Source: Exiguobacterium sp. RIT594
GTDB taxonomy: Bacteria; Bacillota; Bacilli; Exiguobacteriales; Exiguobacteriaceae
Reading direction: 5' to 3'
Assembly: GCF_003339585.1 (NCBI RefSeq)
Contig: NZ_QPKF01000004.1
Coordinates: forward strand, 62,001-126,000
DNA length: 64,000 bases
The translations under genes and the position numbers were made by a program. The notes under the pieces were generated by a model. That model was given only the letters and a program-made list of their open reading frames with translations. It was not told where the DNA came from and did not search any database. Shown one piece after another: positions 7,984-16,023 of the stretch (positions are counted from its first letter, which is position 1; each line of letters begins with the position of its first letter).

Positions 7984-8832
7984 TTGACGTTGCGTCCATT
8001 TTTGATAAAGAAACATACCGAGCAGACTGATGGTGAACGTACCTAAGATAATTAAAGACAGCGTCGGGAACCCCAATACTTTTGTGATGACACTCAGTGC
8101 AACGACGGCATAAAACTGACCAAGACTTTTCCGGACGAACCGGTTGTCAAACAGATTGAGGAAAGAGGCACCGATCGGGGAACCAATCAAAGCACCGGCA
8201 ATCAAAGCACCGCCGAGATAAAGCGGTGCGTCCGTACCGGAAATGAAATAACTCGTGACCCCACCGAGAACAATCAGTGTCGCGGAAGCGATACTTGTTC
8301 CAATCGCTTGTTTGAGCGGGAAACCGACCCATCGCATCAAGAGAGGAGTCAATAAAAATCCACCGCTGACACCCATTAAAGAAGATAAAATTCCGGCTGC
8401 AAAACCAATCACAACTAATTTTAAGAAGGGAGCATCGAGTATGTGATGTTCACTTTCAGTTCGTTTGGCCGGTTTTAAAAATTGAATGGCGAACCAAACA
8501 AGCAATACGACGTACAGACCTGATATGACGGCGTCTGCGCCTGTATGCTGTTCCATCCAAAAAACGACCGGCGTAATGACCGCTGAACCGACAATCCCGG
8601 AAATTCCGACCGTCAACGCGTCGCGTAGATGAACATTTTTGAGCCGGAGATGTGAAACGGTTCCTGTCATGGTGGAAGCCAGTGTTAACAACAGACTTAA
8701 AACAATCGCGGTGCTCGGGGCATAACCCAGAATCAATAATAGAGGCGTCAAAATGATGCCGCCGCCGATTCCGAAAAATCCGGATAAGATGCCAATGACG
8801 GCACCGAGTAAAACAAATAATCCAATCGTCAA
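7966..8832 (-). CDS. TauE/SafE family sulfite/anion exporter
   Basis: A 288-residue protein with two homologous halves. Each starts with the family's glycine-rich helix: GFFGIGGGIILTPLLLILGY near residue 19 and SSLMGVSGGFLLTPLLMRWV near 150. About eight membrane helices are expected. Family members export sulfite, sulfoacetate or related organosulfur anions. The start is TTG at 8832, with AAGAAGGG about seven bases upstream. It is divergent from a LysR regulator, a layout typical of a regulator and its target. Confidence 0.88.
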   Translation of the reverse strand: MTIGLFVLLGAVIGILSGFFGIGGGIILTPLLLILGYAPSTAIVLSLLLTLASTMTGTVSHLRLKNVHLRDALTVGISGIVGSAVITPVVFWMEQHTGADAVISGLYVVLLVWFAIQFLKPAKRTESEHHILDAPFLKLVVIGFAAGILSSLMGVSGGFLLTPLLMRWVGFPLKQAIGTSIASATLIVLGGVTSYFISGTDAPLYLGGALIAGALIGSPIGASFLNLFDNRFVRKSLGQFYAVVALSVITKVLGFPTLSLIILGTFTISLLGMFLYQKWTQRQTKDRP

Positions 8833-8886
8833 AATAAACCCTTCTTTCCAGTGTAGTAGCTACATCTGACTATACTGGGAAATCCG

Positions 8887-8903
8887 TTCATTAGAAAAAT
8901 GAA
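8887..8903. promoter_or_regulatory. Putative LysR operator between tauE and the lysR gene
   Basis: TTCATT-AGAAA-AATGAA is a perfect inverted repeat containing the T-N11-A core typical of LysR-type boxes, located between the divergent tauE and lysR genes. TATACT at 8905-8910 fits a -10 box for the lysR direction. Confidence 0.5.
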
Positions 8904-8948
8904 TTATACTGATAGTAACGATCAGAAAAATAGATGAGGTGGAAAAAA

Positions 8949-9797
8949 ATGAACCTGAACGAGCTAAAAACGTTTGTCACATTAGTTGAAACGAAGCATT
9001 TTACGAAAACAGCAGAGGAACTCTACATTTCACAACCAACTGTCAGTCTTCATTTAAAACATCTCGAAGAACGATTTGGCCAACAGCTGATTCACCGGCA
9101 TTCTTTCAACAAGACCGTCAAAGTTTCAGAAGCCGGAGAAGTGGTGTACCGTCATGCCAAGGAACTGTTGCACCAGGTGACCCGTCTCGATCAGGAGATG
9201 GACGAACGGATTGGAATCACTAAGGGCACGCTACGGATTGCTGCAACGCATACGATTTACGAAACGATGTTAGAAGAGATGATTCATCGCTTTCTCCTGG
9301 CCTATCCGGATGTCTCGATCGATGTGCAGTTGATGAATCAGGAACAGGTTGAACAGGCCTTGCTCCATTATGAAATTGATCTTGGATTAGTAGAAGGAAC
9401 GATCCATCTGTCGCAAATCGAAGCGGTCCCGTTTGCCTCGGACCGCTTACGGATCATCGGCCGGCGAGATCTGCCGCTTGATCAGGCTACGTGGATTTAC
9501 CGGGAAGACGGATCAGTGTCCCGCCTGGCGCTCGAGTCCTGGTTACAGCATCAGCAAATTACTCCGAAGCGGGTGATTACTGTTCATTCCAATCGGTTGA
9601 TCAAACAATTGATTCTGAATGGGACAGGTATTTCAATCCTCTCGGAACGCTTGGCAGGGGCATTACTGGAGTCGGCAGATTTTAAAATCCATGAGGGTGT
9701 CATTATGAAAGAACGGACATTTCAGTTCATTACATTAAAAGGGGAAGTGCCCCGTCTTTCTCAAAAGTGGATGGATGAATTTTTTAAGACAAAGTGA
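8949..9797 (+). CDS. LysR-family transcriptional regulator (CysL-like)
   Basis: A 282-residue protein with an N-terminal winged helix-turn-helix (FTKTAEELYISQPTVSLHLK, residues about 18-37) and a C-terminal periplasmic-binding-like effector domain. The start at 8949 (MNLNELKTF) follows AGGTGG at a good distance. An upstream in-frame ATG at 8934 lies at the ribosome binding site and was rejected. By position it probably regulates the divergent TauE exporter, and by family style it resembles the sulfur regulators CysL/YeiE. It is directly upstream of the persulfide operon, with no terminator between. Confidence 0.85.
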   Translation: MNLNELKTFVTLVETKHFTKTAEELYISQPTVSLHLKHLEERFGQQLIHRHSFNKTVKVSEAGEVVYRHAKELLHQVTRLDQEMDERIGITKGTLRIAATHTIYETMLEEMIHRFLLAYPDVSIDVQLMNQEQVEQALLHYEIDLGLVEGTIHLSQIEAVPFASDRLRIIGRRDLPLDQATWIYREDGSVSRLALESWLQHQQITPKRVITVHSNRLIKQLILNGTGISILSERLAGALLESADFKIHEGVIMKERTFQFITLKGEVPRLSQKWMDEFFKTK

Positions 9798-9814
9798 TCA
9801 GGAAAACTTTTTCG

Positions 9815-9843
9815 TTGACATATACCCCTGTAGGTATTATTGT
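9815..9843 (+). promoter_or_regulatory. Promoter of the persulfide operon with a CstR-type operator in the spacer
   Basis: The -35 TTGACA (9815-9820) and -10 TATTGT (9838-9843) are 17 bases apart. The palindrome ATACC-N6-GGTAT (9822-9837) fills the spacer, so a bound repressor would block RNA polymerase. The same ATACC-N6-GGTA pattern recurs at 10187 and 11422. Confidence 0.8.
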
Positions 9844-9904
9844 ATGGAATGTAGCCAACAGATATGACACAGGTCACACGGTAAAAAAGGAGAGTGTTCT
9901 TCAC

Positions 9905-10168
9905 ATGGAAAAAGTATACGAAGACAAAATCATTCATCGGATGAACCGGATTGAAGGTCAGCTTCACGGCATTACCCGGATGATGAAAGAAGAGGCGTCC
10001 TGTAAAGATGTTGTCACTCAACTGAGTGCGACACGGAGCGCGATTGATCGTGTCATTGGACTCGTCGTCAGTGAAAATCTCATTGAGTGTGTCACGAATG
10101 ACGAAACCGCCGATAACCATGAACAGGCTGTAGCAGAAGCGGTTCAATTATTACTGAAAAGCAGATAA
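9905..10168 (+). CDS. cstR: CstR-like persulfide-sensing repressor (CsoR/FrmR family)
   Basis: An 87-residue all-helical repressor of the CsoR/RcnR/FrmR family (HRMNRIEGQLHGITRMM). It has two cysteines, C33 and C62, 29 residues apart as in CstR. The residue four before the second cysteine, histidine in copper-binding CsoR, is N58 here. This argues for persulfide sensing through C33-C62 crosslinking rather than copper sensing. The ATG at 9905 follows AAAGGAGAG. An in-frame ATG at 9794 would read through the promoter and operator and was rejected. It probably controls its own operon through the three palindromes. Confidence 0.87.
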   Translation: MEKVYEDKIIHRMNRIEGQLHGITRMMKEEASCKDVVTQLSATRSAIDRVIGLVVSENLIECVTNDETADNHEQAVAEAVQLLLKSR

Positions 10169-10186
10169 AAAATTTTACAATGATTA

Positions 10187-10202
10187 ATACCCTTAGGGGT
10201 AA
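10187..10202 (+). promoter_or_regulatory. Second CstR-type operator, before the DsrE gene
   Basis: ATACC-CTTAGG-GGTAA lies in the 56 bases between cstR and dsrE, with TTTACA at 10174-10179 as a possible -35. It suggests a second repressor-controlled promoter inside the operon. Confidence 0.7.
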
Positions 10203-10224
10203 AATAGATGGAGGAATTTTTCAG

Positions 10225-10704
10225 ATGTCAGAGATTAAAAAAACAACGATTGTATTGTTCAGTGGAGATTACGATAAGGTCATGGCAGCATATATCATCG
10301 CAAACGGTGCGGCAGCTTACGATCACGAAGTGACGATTTTCCATACATTTTGGGGATTAAACGCAATGCGTAAAGACGAACCGATTCAACCGGATAAAAC
10401 ATTACTTGAAAAAATGTTCGGTAAATTCATGCCACGTGGTGCCGACAAGATGCCACTTTCCAAAATGAACTTCGGTGGTGCCGGTCAAAAGATGATCAAA
10501 AACGTCATGAAAAAACACAATGCGATGCCGCTTCCGGATTTAATCGAACTGGCAAAAGAGCAGGATGTAAAACTGGTCGCTTGTACGATGACGATGGATC
10601 TGCTCGGCTTAAAGCAGGAAGAATTGCATGATGGGATCGAATATGCCGGCGTGGCAGCGTATCTTGCGGATGCTGAAGACGGAAACGTCAACCTGTTCAT
10701 CTAA
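10225..10704 (+). CDS. yrkE: DsrE-like sulfur carrier/peroxiredoxin-fold protein (YrkE-like)
   Basis: A 159-residue protein of the DsrE/DsrF-like superfamily (DsrE2 type). It has the SGDYDKVMAAYIIANGAAA opening and a conserved cysteine in LVACTMTMDLLGL, which in relatives carries sulfur as a persulfide. It probably shuttles sulfane sulfur between the rhodanese and TusA proteins encoded next to it. The start at 10225 follows GGAGGA. The Bacillus subtilis yrkE gene sits in the same order relative to a CsoR-like gene and a TusA-rhodanese gene (from memory of that cluster). Confidence 0.82.
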   Translation: MSEIKKTTIVLFSGDYDKVMAAYIIANGAAAYDHEVTIFHTFWGLNAMRKDEPIQPDKTLLEKMFGKFMPRGADKMPLSKMNFGGAGQKMIKNVMKKHNAMPLPDLIELAKEQDVKLVACTMTMDLLGLKQEELHDGIEYAGVAAYLADAEDGNVNLFI

Positions 10705-10719
10705 TTTCGAGGAGGACTG

Positions 10720-11085
10720 ATGCAAGTGGATATCTTGAACATCGTATTTCTGGTGATTGTTGCCTTTCTCGCTTACCGGATGTTTGCACCGACAAAAGGT
10801 GTCAATAAACTGTCAGCAACTGAACTGAAACAGCATTTAGGCGATCGTAACCGATTTTATTTGGATGTCCGGACACCGGGTGAGTTCAAAGGAAATCACA
10901 TTAAAGGATTTAAGAACATTCCGCTTCAAGTATTGCCGTCACAACTTGACAAGATTCCGAAAGACAAAGAAGTCATCGTGATCTGTCAAAGCGGAATGCG
11001 CAGTAAACAAGCGGTCAAACAATTAAAAAAAGCCGGATATACGCAAGTAACGGAAGTGTCAGGCGGAATGAATGCTTGGCGTTAA
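10720..11085 (+). CDS. Membrane-anchored single-domain rhodanese
   Basis: About 121 residues. An N-terminal membrane helix (ILNIVFLVIVAFLAYRMF) is followed by a rhodanese domain with YLDVRTPGEFKGNHI and the active loop CQSGMRSK carrying the catalytic cysteine. It should transfer sulfane sulfur to thiol acceptors at the membrane face. Two starts are possible: ATG at 10720, only four bases after GGAGG, or GTG at 10726 at a more usual ten bases. It is absent from the yrk gene order as I recall it in B. subtilis, so it is an extra sulfurtransferase here. Confidence 0.82.
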   Translation: MQVDILNIVFLVIVAFLAYRMFAPTKGVNKLSATELKQHLGDRNRFYLDVRTPGEFKGNHIKGFKNIPLQVLPSQLDKIPKDKEVIVICQSGMRSKQAVKQLKKAGYTQVTEVSGGMNAWR

Positions 11086-11107
11086 AAAACACGAGGAGGA
11101 ATAACAA

Positions 11108-11404
11108 ATGAAACGATTCACAGCAAAAGAAGTACAGGAAAAGCTAGAGAACGGAGAACAACTTAACATCATCGACGTTCGTGAAGTGGATGAAGTCAAA
11201 GAAGGTAAAATTCCAAATGCGATTCATATCCCACTCGGTCTTGTGGAGTTTAAAATGAACGAACTCGATAAGAAAAAACAATATGTCATGGTCTGCCGTT
11301 CTGGTGCAAGAAGTGGCCGTGCCGCAACATATCTCGAAGGACAGGGATTTGATGTCATCAATATGGATGGCGGTATGATGGCGTACGAAGGTAAAACCAA
11401 CTAA
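11108..11404 (+). CDS. Cytoplasmic single-domain rhodanese
   Basis: A 98-residue rhodanese with the IIDVREVDEVKEGKIPNAIH entry motif and the active loop CRSGARSGRA. It has no membrane helix. It should move sulfur from persulfide donors to acceptors. GAGGAGG precedes the ATG by eight bases. It follows the membrane-anchored rhodanese by 22 bases and the active loops are similar, so the pair may have arisen by duplication. Confidence 0.88.
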   Translation: MKRFTAKEVQEKLENGEQLNIIDVREVDEVKEGKIPNAIHIPLGLVEFKMNELDKKKQYVMVCRSGARSGRAATYLEGQGFDVINMDGGMMAYEGKTN

Positions 11405-11421
11405 TTTTTTTAATCTTAATT

Positions 11422-11437
11422 ATACCCCTAGAGGTAA
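11422..11437 (+). promoter_or_regulatory. Third CstR-type operator, before the TusA-rhodanese gene
   Basis: ATACC-CCTAGA-GGTAA lies immediately upstream of the AAAGGAG ribosome binding site in the 48-base gap. It could repress an internal promoter or act as a block to transcription from upstream. Confidence 0.7.
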
Positions 11438-11452
11438 AAGGAGCGAATACTT

Positions 11453-12019
11453 TTGCAGACAATCAAAACAGATATCGTACTTGATGCACGTGGTTTAGCA
11501 TGTCCGATGCCGATTGTTCGGACGAAAAAAACGATGAAGACACTGGAACCGGGTCAAGTCGTAGAGGTTCAAGCGACAGATAAAGGATCGACGGCTGATC
11601 TTCGGGCCTGGGCAAACAGTACAGGCAACCAATACCTCGGAACGATTGAAGACGGCGATGTTCTTCGTCATTACGTCCGAAAAGCTTCCGGTAATGATCA
11701 GGAAGCACCGGCATTTCAAAAAGTCGTCAACAACGAGACGGTCGAAGCTGTTCGCGGCAACGTGGATACAATGATTCTGGATGTTCGGGAAACAGCTGAA
11801 TACGCCTTTTCACATATCCCGAGTGCCGTCAACATTCCACTCGGTGAACTGGAAGAACGTATGGAAGAACTCGATATGTCTAAAACAATTTATGTGGTCT
11901 GCCGGACAGGAAACCGCAGTGACTTGGCTTGCCAACAACTCGATGCTAAAGGATTCAACGTTCAAAACGTCGTTCCCGGTATGAGTGACTGGAAGTATGA
12001 TACCAATCAAACCGTTTAA
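11453..12019 (+). CDS. yrkF: TusA-rhodanese fusion sulfurtransferase (YrkF-like)
   Basis: A 188-residue fusion. Residues about 8-75 are a TusA domain ([13 protein letters not shown], with the CPxP sulfur-carrying cysteine). Residues about 90-180 are a rhodanese domain ([15 protein letters not shown], active loop CRTGNRSD). It probably receives sulfur on one domain and passes it to the other or to the neighbouring dioxygenase. The start is TTG at 11453, with AAAGGAG about ten bases upstream. Its TusA half is clearly related to the separate TusA protein at 13222. It resembles CstA of the Staphylococcus cst operon in domain content. Confidence 0.88.
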   Translation: MQTIKTDIVLDARGLACPMPIVRTKKTMKTLEPGQVVEVQATDKGSTADLRAWANSTGNQYLGTIEDGDVLRHYVRKASGNDQEAPAFQKVVNNETVEAVRGNVDTMILDVRETAEYAFSHIPSAVNIPLGELEERMEELDMSKTIYVVCRTGNRSDLACQQLDAKGFNVQNVVPGMSDWKYDTNQTV

Positions 12020-12051
12020 TTCGTAAATTATTATCAGGAGGAATACAACAC

Positions 12052-13188
12052 ATGGCACAAGCAATGACAACAAAAGAAGTGACGCAAAAAATCATTCGCC
12101 GCGAAAAAATGTTTATCTTGGACGTCCGTAATGAAGACGCATTCCAGGACTGGAAGATTGAAGGCGAACAGTTTTCCTACTTGAACGTTCCTTATTTTGA
12201 TTTACTTGATGGTGTCGAAGACATTTTAGACCAACTGCCGACCGATCAGGACGTGCTCGTCGTCTGTGCGAAAGAAGGATCGTCTATTTTTGTCGCGGAT
12301 TTATTGGAAGAAGCAGGACGGACGGTTTCTTATCTCGCAGGAGGAATGAAAGCCTGGAGCGAACACCTCGAGCCGATCTCACTTGGATCATTAAATGAAA
12401 CCGGTGCAGATCGTGGCGAAGTCGTTCAGTTCGTCCGGATCGGGAAAGGCTGCCTGTCTTACATGATCATCTCGGAAGGCGAAGCCGTCCTCGTGGATGC
12501 CACACGCATGACAGATGTTTACCTCGACTATGCAAAAGAACATCAGCTTGAAATCACACATGTTTTTGATACACATCTTCATGCCGATCACATTTCAGGT
12601 GGTCGTGAAATTGCGGAAAAAACAGGTGCGACATATTGGTTGCCACCAAAAGACGCTACAGACGTCACGTTTGATTATGCAGCGCTCGAAGATGGAAGCC
12701 ACGTTCAGGTAGGAGATACACAAATTGATGTACGGGCACTTTATTCCCCGGGACATACGATCGGATCGACTTCGTTCGTTGTCGATAATCGTTATCTCCT
12801 GACGGGCGACATTTTGTTTATTGATTCAATCGGGCGTCCTGATTTAGCCGGTCTCGCAGAAGACTGGGTCGGTGACTTAAGAGACTCGCTCTACAACACG
12901 TACCGTGAACTGTCGAAAGATCTGATTGTTCTGCCTGCTCACTTCATGTTAATCGAAGAATTAAACGAAGACGGCAGCGTCGCAGAAAAACTGGATGTAT
13001 TACTTGCCAACAATCATGGCTTGAACATCGAAGACGAAGAAACATTCCGGAAAATGGTGACAGAAAACTTGCCGCCGCAACCGAATGCGTACCAGGAAAT
13101 CCGTGAGACGAACATGGGGAAACAGACACCGGATCTCGAAGCACAACGTGAGATGGAAGTCGGTCCAAACCGCTGTGCCGTTCGCTAA
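12052..13188 (+). CDS. yrkH: Rhodanese-metallo-beta-lactamase persulfide dioxygenase (YrkH/CstB-like)
   Basis: A 378-residue protein. Residues 1-110 are a rhodanese domain ([14 protein letters not shown], active loop CAKEGSS). The rest is a metallo-beta-lactamase fold with the iron-binding motif [11 protein letters not shown] near residue 180, [11 protein letters not shown], and [15 protein letters not shown]. This is the ETHE1-type signature, which oxidises glutathione- or low-molecular-weight-thiol persulfides to sulfite. The sulfite would be exported by the TauE protein downstream. Domain order is rhodanese first, unlike CstB, which carries its rhodanese part after the dioxygenase. Strong AGGAGG before the ATG. 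Confidence 0.88.
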   Translation: MAQAMTTKEVTQKIIRREKMFILDVRNEDAFQDWKIEGEQFSYLNVPYFDLLDGVEDILDQLPTDQDVLVVCAKEGSSIFVADLLEEAGRTVSYLAGGMKAWSEHLEPISLGSLNETGADRGEVVQFVRIGKGCLSYMIISEGEAVLVDATRMTDVYLDYAKEHQLEITHVFDTHLHADHISGGREIAEKTGATYWLPPKDATDVTFDYAALEDGSHVQVGDTQIDVRALYSPGHTIGSTSFVVDNRYLLTGDILFIDSIGRPDLAGLAEDWVGDLRDSLYNTYRELSKDLIVLPAHFMLIEELNEDGSVAEKLDVLLANNHGLNIEDEETFRKMVTENLPPQPNAYQEIRETNMGKQTPDLEAQREMEVGPNRCAVR

Positions 13189-13221
13189 ACTAAAAAAATC
13201 ACTTCAGGAGGAATTACAATT

Positions 13222-13449
13222 ATGAAATCAGAACTCGTATTAGATGCAAAAGGACTTGCATGTCCAATGCCGATCGTTAAAACAAAAAAAGCAATCGCGG
13301 GACTCGAATCCGGTCAGATTCTTGAAATCCACGCAACCGATAAAGGTGCTAAAAACGATTTACAGGCATGGGCAAAATCAGGCGGCCATGAGCTCGTCAA
13401 ACACGAAGAAGATGCCAGCGTTTTAAAATTCTGGATCCAAAAAGGGTAA
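13222..13449 (+). CDS. yrkI: TusA-like sulfur carrier (YrkI-like)
   Basis: A 75-residue TusA/SirA-family protein with the signature [19 protein letters not shown]. The CPMP cysteine carries sulfur as a persulfide. It is close in sequence to the TusA half of the fusion at 11453, which suggests duplication followed by fusion or the reverse. AGGAGG precedes the ATG. It is followed directly by a hairpin that may weaken transcription of the exporter. Confidence 0.9.
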   Translation: MKSELVLDAKGLACPMPIVKTKKAIAGLESGQILEIHATDKGAKNDLQAWAKSGGHELVKHEEDASVLKFWIQKG

Positions 13450-13458
13450 TTCAAGTTG

Positions 13459-13488
13459 AAGGAGGGCTGGCGACAGTCCTCCTTTTTT
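13459..13488 (+). terminator. Intra-operon terminator-like hairpin between tusA and tauE
   Basis: AAGGAGGGCTG and CAGTCCTCCTT form an 11-base stem (one wobble) with a GCGA loop, followed by six T. The exporter's own AAAGGAG site begins just after. This would reduce exporter expression relative to the sulfurtransferases, or act as an attenuator. Confidence 0.75.
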
Positions 13489-13503
13489 AAAGGAGTGAAT
13501 CGA

Positions 13504-14280
13504 ATGGAAATCGGATTTATCGTAACCATCTTCCTGATCGGTTTTGTCGGATCATACATTTCCGGGATGCTCGGAATCGGCGGTTCAATCATCAAATATC
13601 CGATGCTGTTATACATTCCGCCGTTGCTCGGATTCGCTGCCTTTTCGGCCCATGAAGTGGCGGGAATCAGTGCGATTCAAGTCTTTTTTGCGACGATTGG
13701 CGGCGTTTGGGCTTACCGGAAAGGCGGTTATCTCAACAAGTCATTAATCGTAAGTATGGGTGGCGCCATTTTAATCGGAAGTTTTATCGGTGCCTACGGA
13801 TCAAATATTTTGGCGGAAGATACCATCAATATCGTCTACGGAATATTGGCGTTAACGGCAGCGGTCATGATGTTCGTTCCGAAAAAAGGACTGGATGATA
13901 TTCCGCTCGATCAGGTTCGGTTCAACAAAACAATTGCGGCGAGTAGCGCGTTCATCGTCGGAGTCGGGGCCGGAATCGTCGGTGCGGCGGGAGCATTCTT
14001 ACTTGTTCCGATTATGCTCGTCGTTTTAAAAATCCCGACCCGGATGACGATTGCTTCGTCGCTCGCGATTACCTTTATTTCGTCAATCGGCGCAACGGTC
14101 GGAAAGATTACGACAGGGCAGGTCGATTGGGGACCGGCGGCTGTCATGGTCGTCGCCAGTCTGATTGCGGCACCGCTCGGCGCAATCGCCGGGAAAAAGA
14201 TGAACACGAAAATACTGCAAATCATTCTCGCTGTCCTGATTTTAGCGACAGCCGTCAAAATCTGGGTGGATATTTTATGA
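13504..14280 (+). CDS. yrkJ: TauE/SafE family sulfite exporter (YrkJ-like)
   Basis: A 258-residue protein with about eight membrane helices and the paired family motifs [20 protein letters not shown] near residue 20 and [18 protein letters not shown] near 160. It probably exports sulfite produced by the persulfide dioxygenase. The ATG at 13504 follows AAAGGAGTG. A TTG at 13456 is in frame, but its codons run through the terminator hairpin, so it was rejected. It is the last gene of the operon and the second TauE-family gene in the window. Confidence 0.87.
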   Translation: MEIGFIVTIFLIGFVGSYISGMLGIGGSIIKYPMLLYIPPLLGFAAFSAHEVAGISAIQVFFATIGGVWAYRKGGYLNKSLIVSMGGAILIGSFIGAYGSNILAEDTINIVYGILALTAAVMMFVPKKGLDDIPLDQVRFNKTIAASSAFIVGVGAGIVGAAGAFLLVPIMLVVLKIPTRMTIASSLAITFISSIGATVGKITTGQVDWGPAAVMVVASLIAAPLGAIAGKKMNTKILQIILAVLILATAVKIWVDIL

Positions 14281-14287
14281 AAGAATA

Positions 14288-14335
14288 CAAAAAAGCGATA
14301 CTTTGCTTGTACGTCAGCAAAGTATCGCTTTTTTT
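14288..14335. terminator. Strong bidirectional terminator after the persulfide operon
   Basis: AGCGATACTTTGCT and AGCAAAGTATCGCT form a perfect 14-base stem with an 8-base loop, flanked by A and T runs on both sides. It ends the persulfide operon and the convergent DUF302 gene. Confidence 0.95.
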
Positions 14336-14342
14336 GATGAAG

Positions 14343-14729
14343 CTACAAACGACTTTTTTCAATGACATCGACAAGTTGCCGTTCAACATCGAGTGCGACT
14401 TGTTTTAATTCGTCTTCTTCCACCAGATCAATCAGTGAGGTCGGGCGCGGCATGCCGATTTTCGTTTGTCCATCTTCCGTATAGACAGCGAGTTTACACG
14501 GCAAAAAGTAGCCGGCCCGCCGTTCCGCCGACAAGACACGATGGGCTTCTTTCGGGTTACAAACTTCAAGGATATGATACTGGTCGTCAAACGGTAATTC
14601 TTTTTCAGCGAATTTCTTCGCCAAATCAAACTCCCATAAGACACCGAACGAAATCTCAGCAAGTGCTGTCTTCAGACGTTCAATCGTTTCTTCCGTTGAA
14701 TGATTGGAACTGACCGTGTAATCAAACAT
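14343..14729 (-). CDS. DUF302 family protein
   Basis: A 128-residue protein of the DUF302 family. It has the opening MFDYTVSSNHSTEETIERL, FGVLWEFDLAKKFAEKE, and the central EVCNPKEAHRVL with LPCKLAVYTEDG. These two cysteine regions are conserved in the family. The fold is known but no reaction is established. Relatives often sit beside sulfur or thiol-stress genes (general impression), which fits this location. GGGAGGGG precedes the ATG at 14729. That ribosome binding site overlaps a sequence resembling the CstR operator. The upstream in-frame extension to 14855 has no ribosome binding site and was rejected. Confidence 0.8.
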   Translation of the reverse strand: MFDYTVSSNHSTEETIERLKTALAEISFGVLWEFDLAKKFAEKELPFDDQYHILEVCNPKEAHRVLSAERRAGYFLPCKLAVYTEDGQTKIGMPRPTSLIDLVEEDELKQVALDVERQLVDVIEKSRL

Positions 14730-14731
14730 AA

Positions 14732-14747
14732 ATACCCCTCCCGGTTT
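14732..14747 (-). promoter_or_regulatory. Possible fourth CstR-type operator, before the DUF302 gene
   Basis: Read on the plus strand, ATACC-CCTCCC-GGTT differs from the three operon copies (ATACC-N6-GGTA) by its last base. It overlaps the ribosome binding site, whose G run could produce half of the match by chance. Confidence 0.35.
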
Positions 14748-14916
14748 TTTAGATGTCTTAGATTTATTTCCCTCTTTTGACAGGATGAATCGTCTTTTTT
14801 GAATGTGCGGAATGAAGGCAGACCGGGCGACAAACTGTGTGAAATCAAGGTACATTAGAAAAAAGACATCTGCCCGCGGGTGAACGACGTAAGCTTAAAA
14901 AAGGAGGCGGAGGGAG

Positions 14917-16017
14917 ATGAAGAAACGAATGTTGACGATTGTATCAGTCGTAGCATTGATTGCGATCATGATTGGCGGCTACTTTGTTTTCCAGCAACAA
15001 CAGGCAAAATCGAGTGGAAGCAAAGAGTTGTCGTATACAAAAGAAGAAACGGCGATTCTCGCCGGAGGATGTTTCTGGTGCATGGAGCCGCCGTTCGAAG
15101 AGTTAAAAGGGGTCAAATCCGTAATTTCCGGATATACCGGTGGAGATGTAAAAGATCCGACATATAACCAGGTATCCGCAGAGACAACCGGTCACCGGGA
15201 AGCGGTTCTGATTACGTTCGATCCTGATGTCATTTCGTATAAACAACTGCTGGATGTGTACTGGCGCCAAATCGATCCGACCGATCCGAATGGTCAATTC
15301 GTCGATCAAGGCGAATCATATACGACGGCAATCTTCTATACGAATGCGGAACAAAAACAGATTGCGGAACAGTCGAAGAAAAATTTGGCCGAGAGCGGCA
15401 TCTTTGACAAAAAAATTGTCACACCGTTGATTGAAGCCGGTCCGTTTTACGAGGCGGAAGCGTATCATCAAGATTATTACTTGAAGAGCGAAAAGAAATA
15501 TAAATTCTACCGCGCTGCATCCGGACGTGATGAATTCATTAATCAGTATTGGAATGATCAGCCCAAACTGGATATACCAAAGTATTCGAAATTGACCGAT
15601 GATCAAATCAAAGCGAAATTGACGGATATTCAGTATAAGGTCACCCAGGAAGACGGGACAGAGCCGGCTTTTGATAATCCGTACCACGATTTGAAAGCGG
15701 ACGGGATTTATGTCGATCTGATTTCCGGTGAACCGCTGTTTTCTTCTAATGATAAATTTGATTCGAAAACCGGCTGGCCGAGCTTCAGTCGACCGTTAGA
15801 AAAAGGAAATATCATTGAGAAAAGTGATTTTGCATTAGGGATGAAGCGGATGGAGGTCAGAAGCCGGCACGGAAATGCGCATCTTGGACATGTCTTTAAC
15901 GATGGTCCTGAGCCGACTGGTTTACGTTATTGTATGAACTCAGCCGCTTTACGGTTTGTGCCGAAAGCCGACCTCGAAAAAGAAGGTTACGGTCAGTATG
16001 CTTCCGAATTTAAATAA
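14917..16017 (+). CDS. msrAB: Membrane-anchored methionine sulfoxide reductase MsrA-MsrB fusion
   Basis: A 366-residue protein. Residues 6-25 are a membrane anchor or uncleaved signal. Residues about 45-205 are MsrA with [12 protein letters not shown] (catalytic C52). Residues about 225-366 are MsrB with GWPSFSRP and [11 protein letters not shown] (catalytic C339). The MsrB part lacks the CxxC zinc pairs found in zinc-binding members. The two domains reduce the S and R forms of methionine sulfoxide, here probably outside the membrane, protecting exported proteins. The ATG follows a strong AAGGAGG-type site. It is divergent from the DUF302 gene. Confidence 0.93.
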   Translation: MKKRMLTIVSVVALIAIMIGGYFVFQQQQAKSSGSKELSYTKEETAILAGGCFWCMEPPFEELKGVKSVISGYTGGDVKDPTYNQVSAETTGHREAVLITFDPDVISYKQLLDVYWRQIDPTDPNGQFVDQGESYTTAIFYTNAEQKQIAEQSKKNLAESGIFDKKIVTPLIEAGPFYEAEAYHQDYYLKSEKKYKFYRAASGRDEFINQYWNDQPKLDIPKYSKLTDDQIKAKLTDIQYKVTQEDGTEPAFDNPYHDLKADGIYVDLISGEPLFSSNDKFDSKTGWPSFSRPLEKGNIIEKSDFALGMKRMEVRSRHGNAHLGHVFNDGPEPTGLRYCMNSAALRFVPKADLEKEGYGQYASEFK

Positions 16018-16023
16018 TCAGCT

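Noticed and set aside
9794-9904. In-frame upstream start that would lengthen the CstR-like protein by 37 residues
   Set aside because: The extension reads through the -35, operator and -10 of the operon promoter. ATG at 9905 has AAAGGAGAG and gives the normal family length.
13456-13503. Upstream TTG start for the second TauE protein
   Set aside because: Its codons would run through the 11-base terminator stem. ATG at 13504 has AAAGGAGTG at the right distance.
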